A program made the position numbers and the translations under genes. Of a stretch of DNA of 64,000 bases, positions 29,650 through 38,351 are shown piece after piece. The first letter of the stretch is position 1, and every line of letters begins with the position of its first letter. The stretch is from JAIBJN01 sp963775625. Its GTDB lineage: Bacteria > Actinomycetota > Thermoleophilia > Gaiellales > Gaiellaceae. Below the pieces are notes generated by a model. It was not told where the DNA came from. It did not search any database and saw nothing but the letters and a program-made list of their open reading frames with translations. Location: contig CAVZJM010000002.1 in assembly GCA_963775625.1 (NCBI GenBank), forward strand, positions 1-64,000, read 5' to 3'.

Positions 29650-30650
29650 GCAGCGACGTAGTCCTCGACCATGCGCACGGCGGAGAAGCTCTCCTCGACC
29701 GAGCGGCGGCACTCGAGCGGCTCGAGCGCGTCGGCGGCGGCCAGCGCGTCGGCCATCTCGCGGTAGTCGTCCACGATCACCCCCGAGCGTCCGTGCTCGA
29801 TCACCTCGGGCACGGCGCCCCAGCGGGTGGCGATCACGGGCGTCCCGCACGCCATCGACTCGATCATGACCAGCCCGAACGGCTCCTCCCACTCGATGGG
29901 GAAGAGCGTCGCGCGAGCGTTCTGGAGGAGAGCGACCTTCTTGCCGTGGCTCGTCTCGCCGAGGTACTCGATCCCGTCGCCGAGGTGCGGCGCGACGTAG
30001 GCCTCGAAGTACTCGCGCTCGGCGGGCTCCCGCATCTTCCCGGCGATCCGCAGCGGCAGGCCGGCCGCCAGCGCAACCTCGACGGCACGGTGACAGCCCT
30101 TGTCGGCGTTCATCCGCCCGAGGAAGAGCAGGTACGCGCCACGCTCGGCGTGCACCGGATAGGAGGCCAGGTCGAGGGCGTTGTGACAGTTCGCCACCCA
30201 GGGCAGATCGGGTTGCGGCTTTCGCTGGTTGAGAGAGACCGAGATCAGCCCCACCTGCGGCGCGACCCGAGCGAGAGAGGCGTAGAGCTCGCCGTCCGCA
30301 CCCACCAGCGGCCCGTGCACGGTGTGGACGACGGGCGTCTCCACGGCTGCTCCGAGCGCGGCGGCCAGCGGGCCCGAGTGGTCGTTGACGATGTCGAACT
30401 CCTCCGCCCGCTCGTAGCAGCAGAGCGCGTGGCGGAGCTCCGGCCCCGTCTTGCCGATGTCCGCGGACGGCGCCTCCGGGAAGACCGACGCGAGCCTCGC
30501 CTTCGTGTACGAATCGCCCGACGCGAAGAGCGTGACGTCGTGACCGGCCTCAGCGAGGCCGTCGGCGAGGAGCGACACGACCCACTCGATCCCGCCGTAG
30601 CCCGACGGCGGAACCGGGAACCACACCGGGGAGATGATCGCGATCCTCAC
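29616..30650 (-). CDS. Glycosyltransferase family 4-like protein
   Basis: 344 residues, GT-B fold. N-terminal ISPVWFPVPPSGYGGIEWVV, the donor-binding half with FLGRMNADKGCHRAVEVA and the family-4 signature FPIEWEEPFGLVMIESMACGTPVIA (E residues binding the sugar-nucleotide). The start GTG overlaps the stop of the debranching-type gene (GTGA). The sugar and acceptor are not known; the linkage to a glucosidase suggests alpha-glucan or trehalose-like metabolism or a cell-surface glycan. Confidence 0.88.
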   Translation of the reverse strand: MRIAIISPVWFPVPPSGYGGIEWVVSLLADGLAEAGHDVTLFASGDSYTKARLASVFPEAPSADIGKTGPELRHALCCYERAEEFDIVNDHSGPLAAALGAAVETPVVHTVHGPLVGADGELYASLARVAPQVGLISVSLNQRKPQPDLPWVANCHNALDLASYPVHAERGAYLLFLGRMNADKGCHRAVEVALAAGLPLRIAGKMREPAEREYFEAYVAPHLGDGIEYLGETSHGKKVALLQNARATLFPIEWEEPFGLVMIESMACGTPVIATRWGAVPEVIEHGRSGVIVDDYREMADALAAADALEPLECRRSVEESFSAVRMVEDYVAAYDAVLSRSPA

Positions 30651-32716
30651 GCCGGCTCGATGGTGACACGCCCGTCCTGGAGGTGCACGTCCCACGCCTT
30701 GTCGAAGGCCCGCACGCCCGTGAGGCGGAGCGAGCCCGCCCACGAGGGGATGTCTTCCGGCGCAGTCGTCCCCAGCACGTGCCGGCGCCGGTCGGGCGCC
30801 AGCCCGAGCAGCAGCTGCAGCAGGAGCACCGGGGCGCCCGCGGCCCAGGCCTGCGGCCGCGCGGCCGTGGGGTAGGGAATCGGGAAGGGCGTCTCGGTGC
30901 GCGTGAAGCCCGCGAAGACCTCGGGGAGCTGGTGGTCGAAGTAGGAGGAGGCGTTCAGGAGCCGGCGGACGATTCGCTGTGCCTCGGCCCAGCGTCCGTA
31001 GCGCGCGAGGCCCCAGGCGATCAGGGAGTTGTCGTGCGGCCACACGGTGCCGTTGTGGTAGGCGAGCGGGTTGAAGCCTCCGTCCCCCGCCGACATCGTC
31101 CGCACCCCCCAACCTGACCACAGCTCCTCCCCCATCAGCTGGTCGACGATGGCATCCACACGCTCGGGCGGGACGATCCCGCTCCAGAGCAGGTGGCCGA
31201 TGTTGGACGTGAGCGAGTCGACCCGCTCCTTCCCGGCGTCCAGGGCGAGCGCGTAGTAGCCGCCGCGCGACTCGCACCAGAAGGCGGCGTCGAAGCGCGC
31301 GCGAAGCTCGGCCGCCTCCCGCTCCAGCCGGTCGGCCAGCTCCCGCTCGCGCCAGACCTCGCGGGCCAGCTCGGCCAGGCGCAGCTTCGCGTCGTACACG
31401 TAGCCCTGCACCTCGCAGGGCGCGATCGGCGCCTCGGCGCTCCGGCCGTCGTGGAAGAGCTGCGAGTCGCCCGAGTCCTTCCAGGACTGGTTGACGAGCC
31501 CTCGCGCCGAGCGGCGCCGGTACTCGACGAAGCCGTCGCCGTCCAGGTCTCCGTGACGGTCGATCCACTCGAGCGCCCGCAGCGCCGGCTCGCGCAGGTC
31601 GCGGACGAGCCCGGCGTCGTCGGTCCAGCGCCAGACCTCCGAGAGGAGCACGAGGTAGAGGGGAGTGGCGTCGACGGTGCCGTAGTAGCGCGGGAACCAG
31701 GCCTCGGCGCTCTTGCCGTGGCGAACCTCGTGGACGATCTTGCCCGGCTCGGCGTCGCTCTCGGGATCGTCCTCGCGGGCCTGCAGCTCGGCGAGCACGG
31801 CGAGCGCGTTCTGCGCCAGCTCGGGGCCGAAGAGAAGCGTCTGCAGGCACGTGATCAGCGTGTCGCGGCCGAAGACGGTCATGAACCACGGCATGCCGGC
31901 GGCCGGGAGCTGTCCCGGAACGCGGGTGTCCTCGTCCATGCGGAGCGAGGAGAGGTCGGCGACCGACTGGCGGAAGGAATGGGTGAGGTCGTCCCAGGAG
32001 CCGCGGAGCTGGGGGACGCGCAGCCGCCACGCGGCGAGGGAGGACCGGACGCGCGCGAGCTCATCGCCGAAGCGCCGCTCGGCCAGCTGTGCCGCGGTAC
32101 GCGTGCCGTCGGTCGCCGGGATCACGTCGGCCCGCAGCCGCCAGGTCTCCCGGGGCCCGAGCTCGATCCGGTACGTCACCTTCGAGTCCTCCGTCTCCCC
32201 GCGCTCGGACAGGAGGACCTGCGTGAGCCCGTGGAAGCCGTTCTCGCTCATCGAGAACACGAACTGGTTGTCGTCCGCCTCGTACACGGGGGCGATCGGA
32301 GGCGGGAGGGGCTTTGCGCTATGCGGGTCGCCGAGCGAGAAGTCGTACGCCTTCACGGCGAAGATGTCCGCGAAGTCGTTCCCGATCTCGAGCGAGAGGT
32401 CGAAGGCGACGCGACGCTGCGAGTGGTTCGAGACGACCAGGTGCTCCTGCATCGAATCGCCGATGAAGCGCTCGCGCGCGATCGAGATCTCGTCGTGCCC
32501 GAGGTCGCCGACGACCGGGTTTCGGAGGAAGAAGGCCGCCGAGTAGTACTCCACCTTGCGCGAGGAGAGCACGAGCGGCCGGGCGCCGTTGATCGTCAGC
32601 ACCCAGCGGGACAGGAAGCGGGTGTCGTGGGCGAAGAGGCCCATGGTCGGCTCGGAGATGTCCCCGAGCTCGTCCGAGACGCAGAACGTGGAGCCTTCGA
32701 GAATCGTTAGAGGCAT
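30647..32716 (-). CDS. Amylo-alpha-1,6-glucosidase (glycogen-debranching-type, GH63/GH133-like)
   Basis: 689 residues. N-terminal domain of the 'glycogen debranching N' type (FCVSDELGDISE; GLFAHDTRFLSRW) and a C-terminal (alpha/alpha)6 barrel with MPWFMTVFGRDTLIT, WFPRYYGTVDATPLYL, NQSWKDSGDSQLFHDG and YHNGTVWPHDNSLIAWGLARYG. Acidic residues in GRDT, KDSGDS and the W-PHD segment are candidate catalytic residues. ATG 32716 is eight bases from the preceding SDR stop. Probably acts on alpha-glucan or glucosylglycerate-like compounds. Confidence 0.9.
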   Translation of the reverse strand: MPLTILEGSTFCVSDELGDISEPTMGLFAHDTRFLSRWVLTINGARPLVLSSRKVEYYSAAFFLRNPVVGDLGHDEISIARERFIGDSMQEHLVVSNHSQRRVAFDLSLEIGNDFADIFAVKAYDFSLGDPHSAKPLPPPIAPVYEADDNQFVFSMSENGFHGLTQVLLSERGETEDSKVTYRIELGPRETWRLRADVIPATDGTRTAAQLAERRFGDELARVRSSLAAWRLRVPQLRGSWDDLTHSFRQSVADLSSLRMDEDTRVPGQLPAAGMPWFMTVFGRDTLITCLQTLLFGPELAQNALAVLAELQAREDDPESDAEPGKIVHEVRHGKSAEAWFPRYYGTVDATPLYLVLLSEVWRWTDDAGLVRDLREPALRALEWIDRHGDLDGDGFVEYRRRSARGLVNQSWKDSGDSQLFHDGRSAEAPIAPCEVQGYVYDAKLRLAELAREVWRERELADRLEREAAELRARFDAAFWCESRGGYYALALDAGKERVDSLTSNIGHLLWSGIVPPERVDAIVDQLMGEELWSGWGVRTMSAGDGGFNPLAYHNGTVWPHDNSLIAWGLARYGRWAEAQRIVRRLLNASSYFDHQLPEVFAGFTRTETPFPIPYPTAARPQAWAAGAPVLLLQLLLGLAPDRRRHVLGTTAPEDIPSWAGSLRLTGVRAFDKAWDVHLQDGRVTIEPA

Positions 32717-32724
32717 GGCTCCAA

Positions 32725-33483
32725 CTAGTCCCTCACGATGGCGTCCTGGCTCGCCTGCTGGAGCGGCTTGACGACGATCTCGTCCACGACCATGTGCTCC
32801 GGACGGGTCACGGCCCAGAGGATGCAGTCGGTCACGTCGTCCGGCGTCAGGTAGCGCACGCCGCGGTAGACCGAGTCCTTCTTCTCCTGGTCGCCGCGGA
32901 ACCTGACGTCCGAGAACTCGGTGTCGCCGACCATCCCCGGGTCGACGGTCGTGACGCGAATCCGGCCGACGAGCTCCTTCCGCAGCACCTCGGTGAGCGC
33001 GCGCACCGCCGTCTTCGTGCCGACGTACATGCCGCCGCCGGCATAGGCCTCCCGCCCCGCCCACGAGCCCAGGTTGACGATGTGACCGCGCCAGTCCTCC
33101 ATGTGCGGGAGCACGAGCCGGGTCATGCGCAGCAGCCCGAGGACGTTGGTCTCGACCATGGTCCGGTCGTCGTCGTCGGAGCCCTCCGCGATCGTTGTGC
33201 GACCGAGCGCGAGACCGGCGTTGTTCACCAGAATGTCGACGCTCCTGAACTCGTCGACGACGAGCTCCACGAAGGAGCGGCTGCTCTCGGCGTCGGTCAC
33301 GTCCAGGAGCCCGACCACGTGGCCGTCTCCCCGCAGGGTCCGAACAGCCTCCTCCAGCCTCTCCGTGCGGCGCGCCCCGAGTGCAACCCTGGCGCCCTCG
33401 GCCGCGAGCGCCCTGGCCGTCGTCAGCCCGATCCCGCTCGAGGCGCCCGTGACGATCGCCGTCCTCCCCTCCAACGCAGCCAC
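32725..33483 (-). CDS. Short-chain dehydrogenase/reductase
   Basis: 252 residues, classical SDR. NAD(P)-binding TGASSGIG (13-20), structural NNAG, catalytic Ser in NLGSWAG and Tyr-x3-Lys in YVGTKTA. Most similar in style to NADP-dependent 3-hydroxy-acid/serine dehydrogenases of the YdfG group (LVDEFRSVDILVNNAGLALG), but substrate is not certain. First gene of the three-gene minus-strand operon with the glucosidase and glycosyltransferase. GTG 33483 lies six bases after a TAGGCT box. Confidence 0.9.
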   Translation of the reverse strand: MAALEGRTAIVTGASSGIGLTTARALAAEGARVALGARRTERLEEAVRTLRGDGHVVGLLDVTDAESSRSFVELVVDEFRSVDILVNNAGLALGRTTIAEGSDDDDRTMVETNVLGLLRMTRLVLPHMEDWRGHIVNLGSWAGREAYAGGGMYVGTKTAVRALTEVLRKELVGRIRVTTVDPGMVGDTEFSDVRFRGDQEKKDSVYRGVRYLTPDDVTDCILWAVTRPEHMVVDEIVVKPLQQASQDAIVRD

Positions 33484-33489
33484 CGCGGG

Positions 33490-33495
33490 AGCCTA
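33490..33495 (-). promoter_or_regulatory. -10 element of a leaderless promoter for the SDR-glucosidase-glycosyltransferase operon
   Basis: TAGGCT on the minus strand ends six bases before GTG 33483. Confidence 0.5.
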
Positions 33496-33550
33496 GTGCC
33501 TTTCCAGGTGATGCGGCCTCGTTCCTGTCGTGCGAGGAGCAAGCCAGGCT

Positions 33551-33599
33551 AGGACGCAGGGAGCCTTCATACCCGAAGGTATGGAGGCGACTGAGGACG
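33551..33599 (+). repeat. Structured hairpin repeat, copy 2
   Basis: AGGACGCAGG (33551-33560), outer stem GCCT (33563-33566) with AGGC (33585-33588), inner stem CATACC (33568-33573) with GGTATG (33578-33583), loop CGAA, then GAGGACG (33593-33599). Same architecture as 1911-1960 with compensating base changes. It lies between the SDR operon and the DUF6457 gene, with no sense-strand gene directly downstream. Confidence 0.6.
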
Positions 33600-33640
33600 A
33601 CGCATGGCGCCGCTCATCGCGGGTCAGGGACCTGGAGTGC

Positions 33641-33658
33641 AGTGCCTGGAGAGGCACT
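33641..33658 (-). terminator. Hairpin after the DUF6457 stop codon
   Basis: AGTGCCT (33641-33647) and AGGCACT (33652-33658) form a perfect 7-bp stem with a four-base loop, touching the TAA of the DUF6457 gene on the minus strand. No T-run follows, so termination strength is uncertain. Confidence 0.45.
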
Positions 33659-33900
33659 TACGTCGAAGCGCCGACTGCCGCGTCGACCAGGTCGGCGAGC
33701 TCGCCGCCGTGCCGGCCGTGCGCCAGGCCGACGAGGTAGCAGAGAAGCGGCGCGTTGGTGCGCTCGCCGCTCTCGTGAGCCGCCACGCGGGCGAGCTCGA
33801 GCAGCTCGTCCATCTCGGCGCGCGAGAGGTCGTAGGCGGAGTGCTCCTCGCCCACCGCGTCGGCGAGCCTCGCACGCGATTCCTGCAGCCATCCGTCCAT
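33658..33900 (-). CDS. DUF6457 small protein
   Basis: 80 residues, all helical in appearance: MDGWLQESRARLADAVG, then LLELARVAAHESGERTNAPLLCYLVGLAHG. This pattern matches the actinobacterial DUF6457 family, which has no known function. It starts at ATG 33900, six bases after TAAGCT (33907-33912), and is divergent from the transhydrogenase operon whose own -10 box overlaps it. Confidence 0.8.
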   Translation of the reverse strand: MDGWLQESRARLADAVGEEHSAYDLSRAEMDELLELARVAAHESGERTNAPLLCYLVGLAHGRHGGELADLVDAAVGAST

Positions 33901-33906
33901 GCCCGC

Positions 33907-33916
33907 AGCTTAGACT
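33907..33916. promoter_or_regulatory. Interlocked divergent -10 elements (DUF6457 gene and pntAA)
   Basis: On the minus strand TAAGCT (33907-33912) ends six bases before the DUF6457 ATG; on the plus strand TAGACT (33911-33916) ends eleven bases before the pntAA ATG. The two hexamers share bases 33911-33912, so both promoters cannot easily be occupied at once. Confidence 0.45.
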
Positions 33917-33927
33917 CTCGCCCGAGC

Positions 33928-35037
33928 ATGAAGGTGGGTGTCGCCAAGGAGTCCGGTCCGGGGGAGACCCGCGTGGCCGTCGTGCCGGACACGGCGCGGC
34001 GGCTCGTCGCCGACGGCGTCGACGTGCTCGTGGAGCGAGGGGCCGGCGTGGCTGCGACCTTCGCCGACGAAGCCTACGAGCAGGCCGGCGGACGCCTCGT
34101 CACCACCGCCGAGCTCTACGCCGAGGCAGACGTCGTGTGCAAGGTCCGCAGGCCGTCGGCCGAGGAGGTCGCGCGCCTGCGGGAGGGGCAGGTGCTGCTC
34201 GCCCTGCTGCAGCCGCTGGCCGACCCAGACCTCGTTCGCTCGCTGGCCGAGCGCGGCGTCACCGCCTTCTCGCTCGATTCGATCCCGCGCGTGACGCGGG
34301 CTCAGCCCATGGACGCGCTCTCGTCCCAGAGCACGGTCGCCGGCTACAAGGCGGCCATCCTCGCCGCCGAGCACCTGGGCAAGTTCTTCCCGATGCTCAC
34401 CACGGCGGCCGGCACGATCCCGCCCGCGAAGGTCCTCGTTCTCGGAGCGGGAGTCGCCGGCTTGCAGGCGATCGCCACGGCACGGCGCCTCGGCGCGGTC
34501 GTCTCGGCCTTCGATGTGCGCCCGGTCGTGAAGGAGCAGGTGGAGAGCCTCGGCGCGAACTTCCTCGAGCTCGACGTCGAGGGGGCCGAGGGGCTCGGCG
34601 GCTACGCCGTCGCGCTCGCCGAGGACCAGCACGAGCGCGAGCAGCAGCTGATCGCCCACCACGCCGCCGAGTCGGACGCGGTGATCACGACGGCGCTGAT
34701 CCCGGGCCGGCCGGCGCCGGAGCTGATCACCGAGAGCGCCGTGCGCGGCATGCGCCCGGGCTCCGTGATCGTGGACCTGGCCGCCGAGGCGGGCGGCAAC
34801 TGTGCCGCAACGAAGCCCGGCGAGACGATCGTCGTCGACGGCGTCACCGTCGTCGGCCTCACGGACATTCCCGCGACGATGCCCGTGCATGCGAGCCAGA
34901 TGTACTCGCGGAACGTCCAGGCCCTGCTCGGCCTCCTCCTGAAGGACGGCGCGCTCGTGCTCGACTTCGAGGACGAGATCGTCCGCGAGACGTGCGTGGC
35001 GCACGGCGGCAAGGTCACCCGGGAGCCCGCCGCGTGA
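33928..35037 (+). CDS. pntAA: NAD(P) transhydrogenase alpha subunit part 1 (PntAA)
   Basis: 369 residues; NAD(H)-binding domain I of proton-translocating transhydrogenase, which moves hydride between NADH and NADP+ using the proton gradient. Sequence matches start at VGVAKESGPGETRVA; YKAAILAAEHL and the Rossmann motif LVLGAGVAGLQAIATA follow. The subunit lacks membrane helices, which are in the next gene, as in the three-subunit (Rhodospirillum-type) enzyme. Its stop overlaps the next GTG. Confidence 0.94.
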   Translation: MKVGVAKESGPGETRVAVVPDTARRLVADGVDVLVERGAGVAATFADEAYEQAGGRLVTTAELYAEADVVCKVRRPSAEEVARLREGQVLLALLQPLADPDLVRSLAERGVTAFSLDSIPRVTRAQPMDALSSQSTVAGYKAAILAAEHLGKFFPMLTTAAGTIPPAKVLVLGAGVAGLQAIATARRLGAVVSAFDVRPVVKEQVESLGANFLELDVEGAEGLGGYAVALAEDQHEREQQLIAHHAAESDAVITTALIPGRPAPELITESAVRGMRPGSVIVDLAAEAGGNCAATKPGETIVVDGVTVVGLTDIPATMPVHASQMYSRNVQALLGLLLKDGALVLDFEDEIVRETCVAHGGKVTREPAA

Positions 35038-35339
35038 GCCAGGCGCTGCTGAACAGCATCACGGTCTTCGTCCTGGCCGCCTTCCTCGGCATCGAGCTGA
35101 TCTCGCGCGTGCCCGCCCTCCTGCACACGCCGCTCATGTCGGGCACGAACGCGATCCACGGCATCGTCCTCGTCGGCGCGATGCTGATCGCAGGCTCCGC
35201 CGACTCGTCGCTCGAGCAGGTGCTGGCGTTCGTCGCGGTCGTCTTCGCGACCGTCAACGTCGTCGGCGGCTTCCTCGTGACCGACCGGATGCTGGAGATG
35301 TTCAAGCGCCGGCCCGAGCGGCCCGAAGAGCCCGAGTGA
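35034..35339 (+). CDS. pntAB: NAD(P) transhydrogenase alpha subunit part 2 (PntAB)
   Basis: 101 residues with three hydrophobic helices (ITVFVLAAFLGIELI; AIHGIVLVGAMLIAG; LAFVAVVFATVNVVGGFLVTDRML). The TPLMSGTNAIHGIVLVGA stretch is the conserved core of PntAB. GTG start overlaps the pntAA stop; TGA overlaps the pntB GTG. Confidence 0.94.
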   Translation: MSQALLNSITVFVLAAFLGIELISRVPALLHTPLMSGTNAIHGIVLVGAMLIAGSADSSLEQVLAFVAVVFATVNVVGGFLVTDRMLEMFKRRPERPEEPE

Positions 35340-36742
35340 TCCTGGCCGTCTCCCAGACGACGATCGACCTCGCGTACCTCGCGGCGGGGGTCTGCCTCAT
35401 CGTCGGCATCAAGCGGCTCTCGTCCCCGGCGACCGCGCGCTCCGGGAACGTCGTCGCCGCGGTCGGCATGACGATCGCCGTCGTCTTCACGCTCCTGAGC
35501 CCGGAGATCGACTCCTACTGGTTGATCGCCGCCGGAATCGCCGTCGGCACGGTGATCGGCGTCGCCTCGGCGCGCATGGTGAAGATGACCGCGATGCCGC
35601 AGATGGTGGCGCTCTTCAACGGCGTCGGCGGAGGAGCGGCGGCCCTGATCGCGGCGGCGGAGTTTCACCGGCTCGCCCCCTTCCCCGGGCACGTCCTGCC
35701 CGAGCACATGGGGGCGATGCTCTTCTCGGCGCTGATCGGCTCGATCAGCTTCTCGGGGAGCCTGATCGCGTTCGGCAAGCTGCAGGAGCTCCTGCCGGGG
35801 CGGCCGATCGTCTTCGCGGGACAGCAGATCGTGAACGGCCTCCTGTTCGCCGCCCTCGTCGGCTTCGGCGTCCTCGCCGGGGCGACGGAGGCGGGCGTCT
35901 GGGCGGTCGTGCTCGTGATCGGGGCGCTCCTCTTCGGCGTCCTGCTCGTCCTCCCCATCGGCGGCGCGGACATGCCCGTGGTGATCTCGCTCTTGAACGC
36001 GTTCACCGGACTGGCGGCCGCCTCGACAGGCTTCGTGCTCGAGAACACCGCGCTGATCATCGGCGGGACGCTCGTCGGCGCCTCGGGGACGCTGCTCACG
36101 ATCCTGATGGGGCGCGCCATGAACCGCTCGCTGGCGAACGTGCTCTTCGGGGCGTTCGGCGCCGCTGCCCCCACGGCGACAACCGCGGCCGCGGCAGACG
36201 GCGAGGCCAAGAGCTACCGCGAGGTCTCCGCCGAGGACTGCGCCGTGATGCTGGCCTACGCGAGCCGGGTCGTCATCGTCCCGGGCTACGGGCTGGCCGT
36301 CGCCCAGGCCCAGCACAACGTGCGCGAGCTGGCCGACCTGCTCGAGAAGCGCGGGGTGGACGTGAAGTACGCCATCCACCCGGTCGCGGGGCGGATGCCC
36401 GGGCACATGAACGTCCTCCTCGCGGAGGCGAACGTCCCGTACCCCCAGCTCTACGACATGGAGGACATCAACCCCGAGTTCCCGCGCACGGACGTCGCCC
36501 TGGTGATCGGCGCGAACGACGTGACCAACCCAGCCGCGCGCGAGGATCCCGAGAGCCCGCTCTACGGCATGCCGATCCTGAACGTCGACGCCTCGGCGAA
36601 CGTGGTCGTCCTCAAGCGGAGCATGAGCCCGGGCTTCGCGGGGATCGACAACGACCTCTTCTACCGCGCGAACACGGCCATGCTCTTCGGCGACGCGAAG
36701 GCGTCCGTCGAGCGGCTCGTCGCGGCCGTCAAGGCCGCCTGA
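35336..36742 (+). CDS. pntB: NAD(P) transhydrogenase beta subunit (PntB)
   Basis: 468 residues. The N-terminal 280 residues carry about nine helices with conserved MPQMVALFNGVGGGAAALI and GGADMPVVISLLNAFTG; the C-terminal NADP-binding domain III has VIVPGYGLAVAQAQH, HPVAGRMPGHMNVLLAEA and the end motif VVLKRSMSPGFAGIDN. Completes the enzyme that supplies NADPH. Convergent with the subtilase gene. Confidence 0.95.
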   Translation: MILAVSQTTIDLAYLAAGVCLIVGIKRLSSPATARSGNVVAAVGMTIAVVFTLLSPEIDSYWLIAAGIAVGTVIGVASARMVKMTAMPQMVALFNGVGGGAAALIAAAEFHRLAPFPGHVLPEHMGAMLFSALIGSISFSGSLIAFGKLQELLPGRPIVFAGQQIVNGLLFAALVGFGVLAGATEAGVWAVVLVIGALLFGVLLVLPIGGADMPVVISLLNAFTGLAAASTGFVLENTALIIGGTLVGASGTLLTILMGRAMNRSLANVLFGAFGAAAPTATTAAAADGEAKSYREVSAEDCAVMLAYASRVVIVPGYGLAVAQAQHNVRELADLLEKRGVDVKYAIHPVAGRMPGHMNVLLAEANVPYPQLYDMEDINPEFPRTDVALVIGANDVTNPAAREDPESPLYGMPILNVDASANVVVLKRSMSPGFAGIDNDLFYRANTAMLFGDAKASVERLVAAVKAA

Positions 36743-38217
36743 ACGGGAGCTCGGCGCTCTACGGATCGCGGCGTGTCGCCCGTCACGGCGCGGAGCGCGT
36801 TCACGACGCCGTTGCCGAAGAAGCCGTTCGCGTTGCCCTGGGACAGGCAGCGGGCATCGGCGGCCGGGCAGGGCAGCGGGTCCGCCGTCTGGCGCAGGAA
36901 GAGGGAAACGCGGTCCGGATCCATCTTCCCGCCCCACCACCAGCTCTTCCGTCCGAACTGGCTGACGACGAGCGCCGCCGTGCCGCTCACCTGCGCGGCC
37001 GCCTGGGATGTGCCCGCAAAGAAGCGGTAGTACGAAGCGTCAGGCCCCTCACACGGGTCGCAGAGAAGGCGCGGCACCTGGAAGGCCGCCGGCCAGGGGC
37101 CGAGGACGAGGCCTGAGGGCGGGACGCCTTGCAGGAAGTCGCCGCCGGGAGCCGTCAGGTCGATCTTGCCGAGGCCGTAGTTCGAGGGCGGGCCCGCCGC
37201 GAGACCGTTGTTGAGCCCGATCGACGAGACGGTGAGCACGTGGGGGAGCCCGCTCGGCAGCCGGCTGCACCCTTCGAGCGCCGGGCTGGCGAGGTCGAGG
37301 CCGTTGTTACCCGCAGAGGCGATCATGGAGACGTCCCTGCGATCGGCGTAGGCCACCGCGCGGCTCACGGCCTTGATGATCGTGCGCTGCGCCGGGTCGG
37401 TGCGGCAGAAGGAGGTCGTACCGCCGCTGAGCGCGCTGTCCAACGAGAAGCTCGAGTTGGCGACGTCGACGCCGTGCTCGGCGGCCCACACGAACGAGCA
37501 GATGACCGCGTCGGCGAGGAAGAGGTCACTCGCACCGTTGCGGATGCTCGCCTTGATCACCGCGAGCTTGACGTTCGGGGCGATGCCGACGATGCCGTAG
37601 CCGTTGGCCCCGGCGGCCACGATCCCCGCGACGTTCGTGCCGTGGCCGGAGTCGTCGTTCCACGCGGCCGGATCACTGTTCGGCGCGCCGCCCACGCAGG
37701 AGACGCTCCGCGAGGCGTCGACATTGTCGCGCAGGTCGATATGGCTCGCATCGACGCCGGTGTCGATGACGCCGACGACGACCTTCGGGCTCCCGCCGGT
37801 CACCGCGTGGGCTTCGGGCGCGTGGATGCGCTGGGAGTACCACTGGAGGGGCGAGAACGTGTCCGCGTCCGCGACCGGCGAGCTCGGAAGCCCGTGGCCG
37901 TCCCAGTCCCAGCCCCACCCCGAAGGCGTGGCGGCGACGCTTCCGACGGAGGCGACGCCTTCGACACGCCGGTTCCGGCCGAGCGTGTCCGCGAAGCCCG
38001 GGTCGTCCGACTCCGCGATGACGACGTCGATCTGAGGATAGGAGGCGACGACGGAGCCGCCGGCCTTCGCGACGTCGTACCTCGCAGCCCAGACGCCCCA
38101 GCCGTGCTCCGGGTACAGGACGACGTACCGCTCGGCGGCGGCCGGACCAGCCAGCGCCAGCGCGAACGCAGCCGCGAGCACGAGCACGACGAGACGAATG
38201 GATACTGCTGGCCGCAA
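36661..38217 (-). CDS. Secreted subtilisin-like serine protease (S8)
   Basis: 518 residues as read. A signal peptide (residues 1-28, VVLVLAAAFALALAGPAAA) precedes a short propeptide and an S8 domain with the full triad: D152 in GVIDTGVDASH, H192 in DSGHGTNVAGIVA and S404 in FAGTSQAAAQVSG. Three or more cysteine pairs suggest an extracellular protein. TTG 38217 is chosen because AGGGAGAG lies just upstream. The last 40 residues run antisense through the pntB 3' end. A one-base deletion near the end would instead stop the protein at TAG 36761-36759, outside pntB, so the tail may be an indel artefact. Confidence 0.88.
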   Translation of the reverse strand: MRPAVSIRLVVLVLAAAFALALAGPAAAERYVVLYPEHGWGVWAARYDVAKAGGSVVASYPQIDVVIAESDDPGFADTLGRNRRVEGVASVGSVAATPSGWGWDWDGHGLPSSPVADADTFSPLQWYSQRIHAPEAHAVTGGSPKVVVGVIDTGVDASHIDLRDNVDASRSVSCVGGAPNSDPAAWNDDSGHGTNVAGIVAAGANGYGIVGIAPNVKLAVIKASIRNGASDLFLADAVICSFVWAAEHGVDVANSSFSLDSALSGGTTSFCRTDPAQRTIIKAVSRAVAYADRRDVSMIASAGNNGLDLASPALEGCSRLPSGLPHVLTVSSIGLNNGLAAGPPSNYGLGKIDLTAPGGDFLQGVPPSGLVLGPWPAAFQVPRLLCDPCEGPDASYYRFFAGTSQAAAQVSGTAALVVSQFGRKSWWWGGKMDPDRVSLFLRQTADPLPCPAADARCLSQGNANGFFGNGVVNALRAVTGDTPRSVERRAPVQAALTAATSRSTDAFASPKSMAVFAR

Positions 38218-38351
38218 GCTATCTCTCCCTGTGGAACCTCTACCCGATGGGCGCCCCTGGACGCCCTTCAGACCGGACTATAAGGGCACTTCGCGAGATT
38301 GCATTCCCTCGGTTGAGGGAGCGGCCTCGGCAACGAGGCTCGACGCCGACG

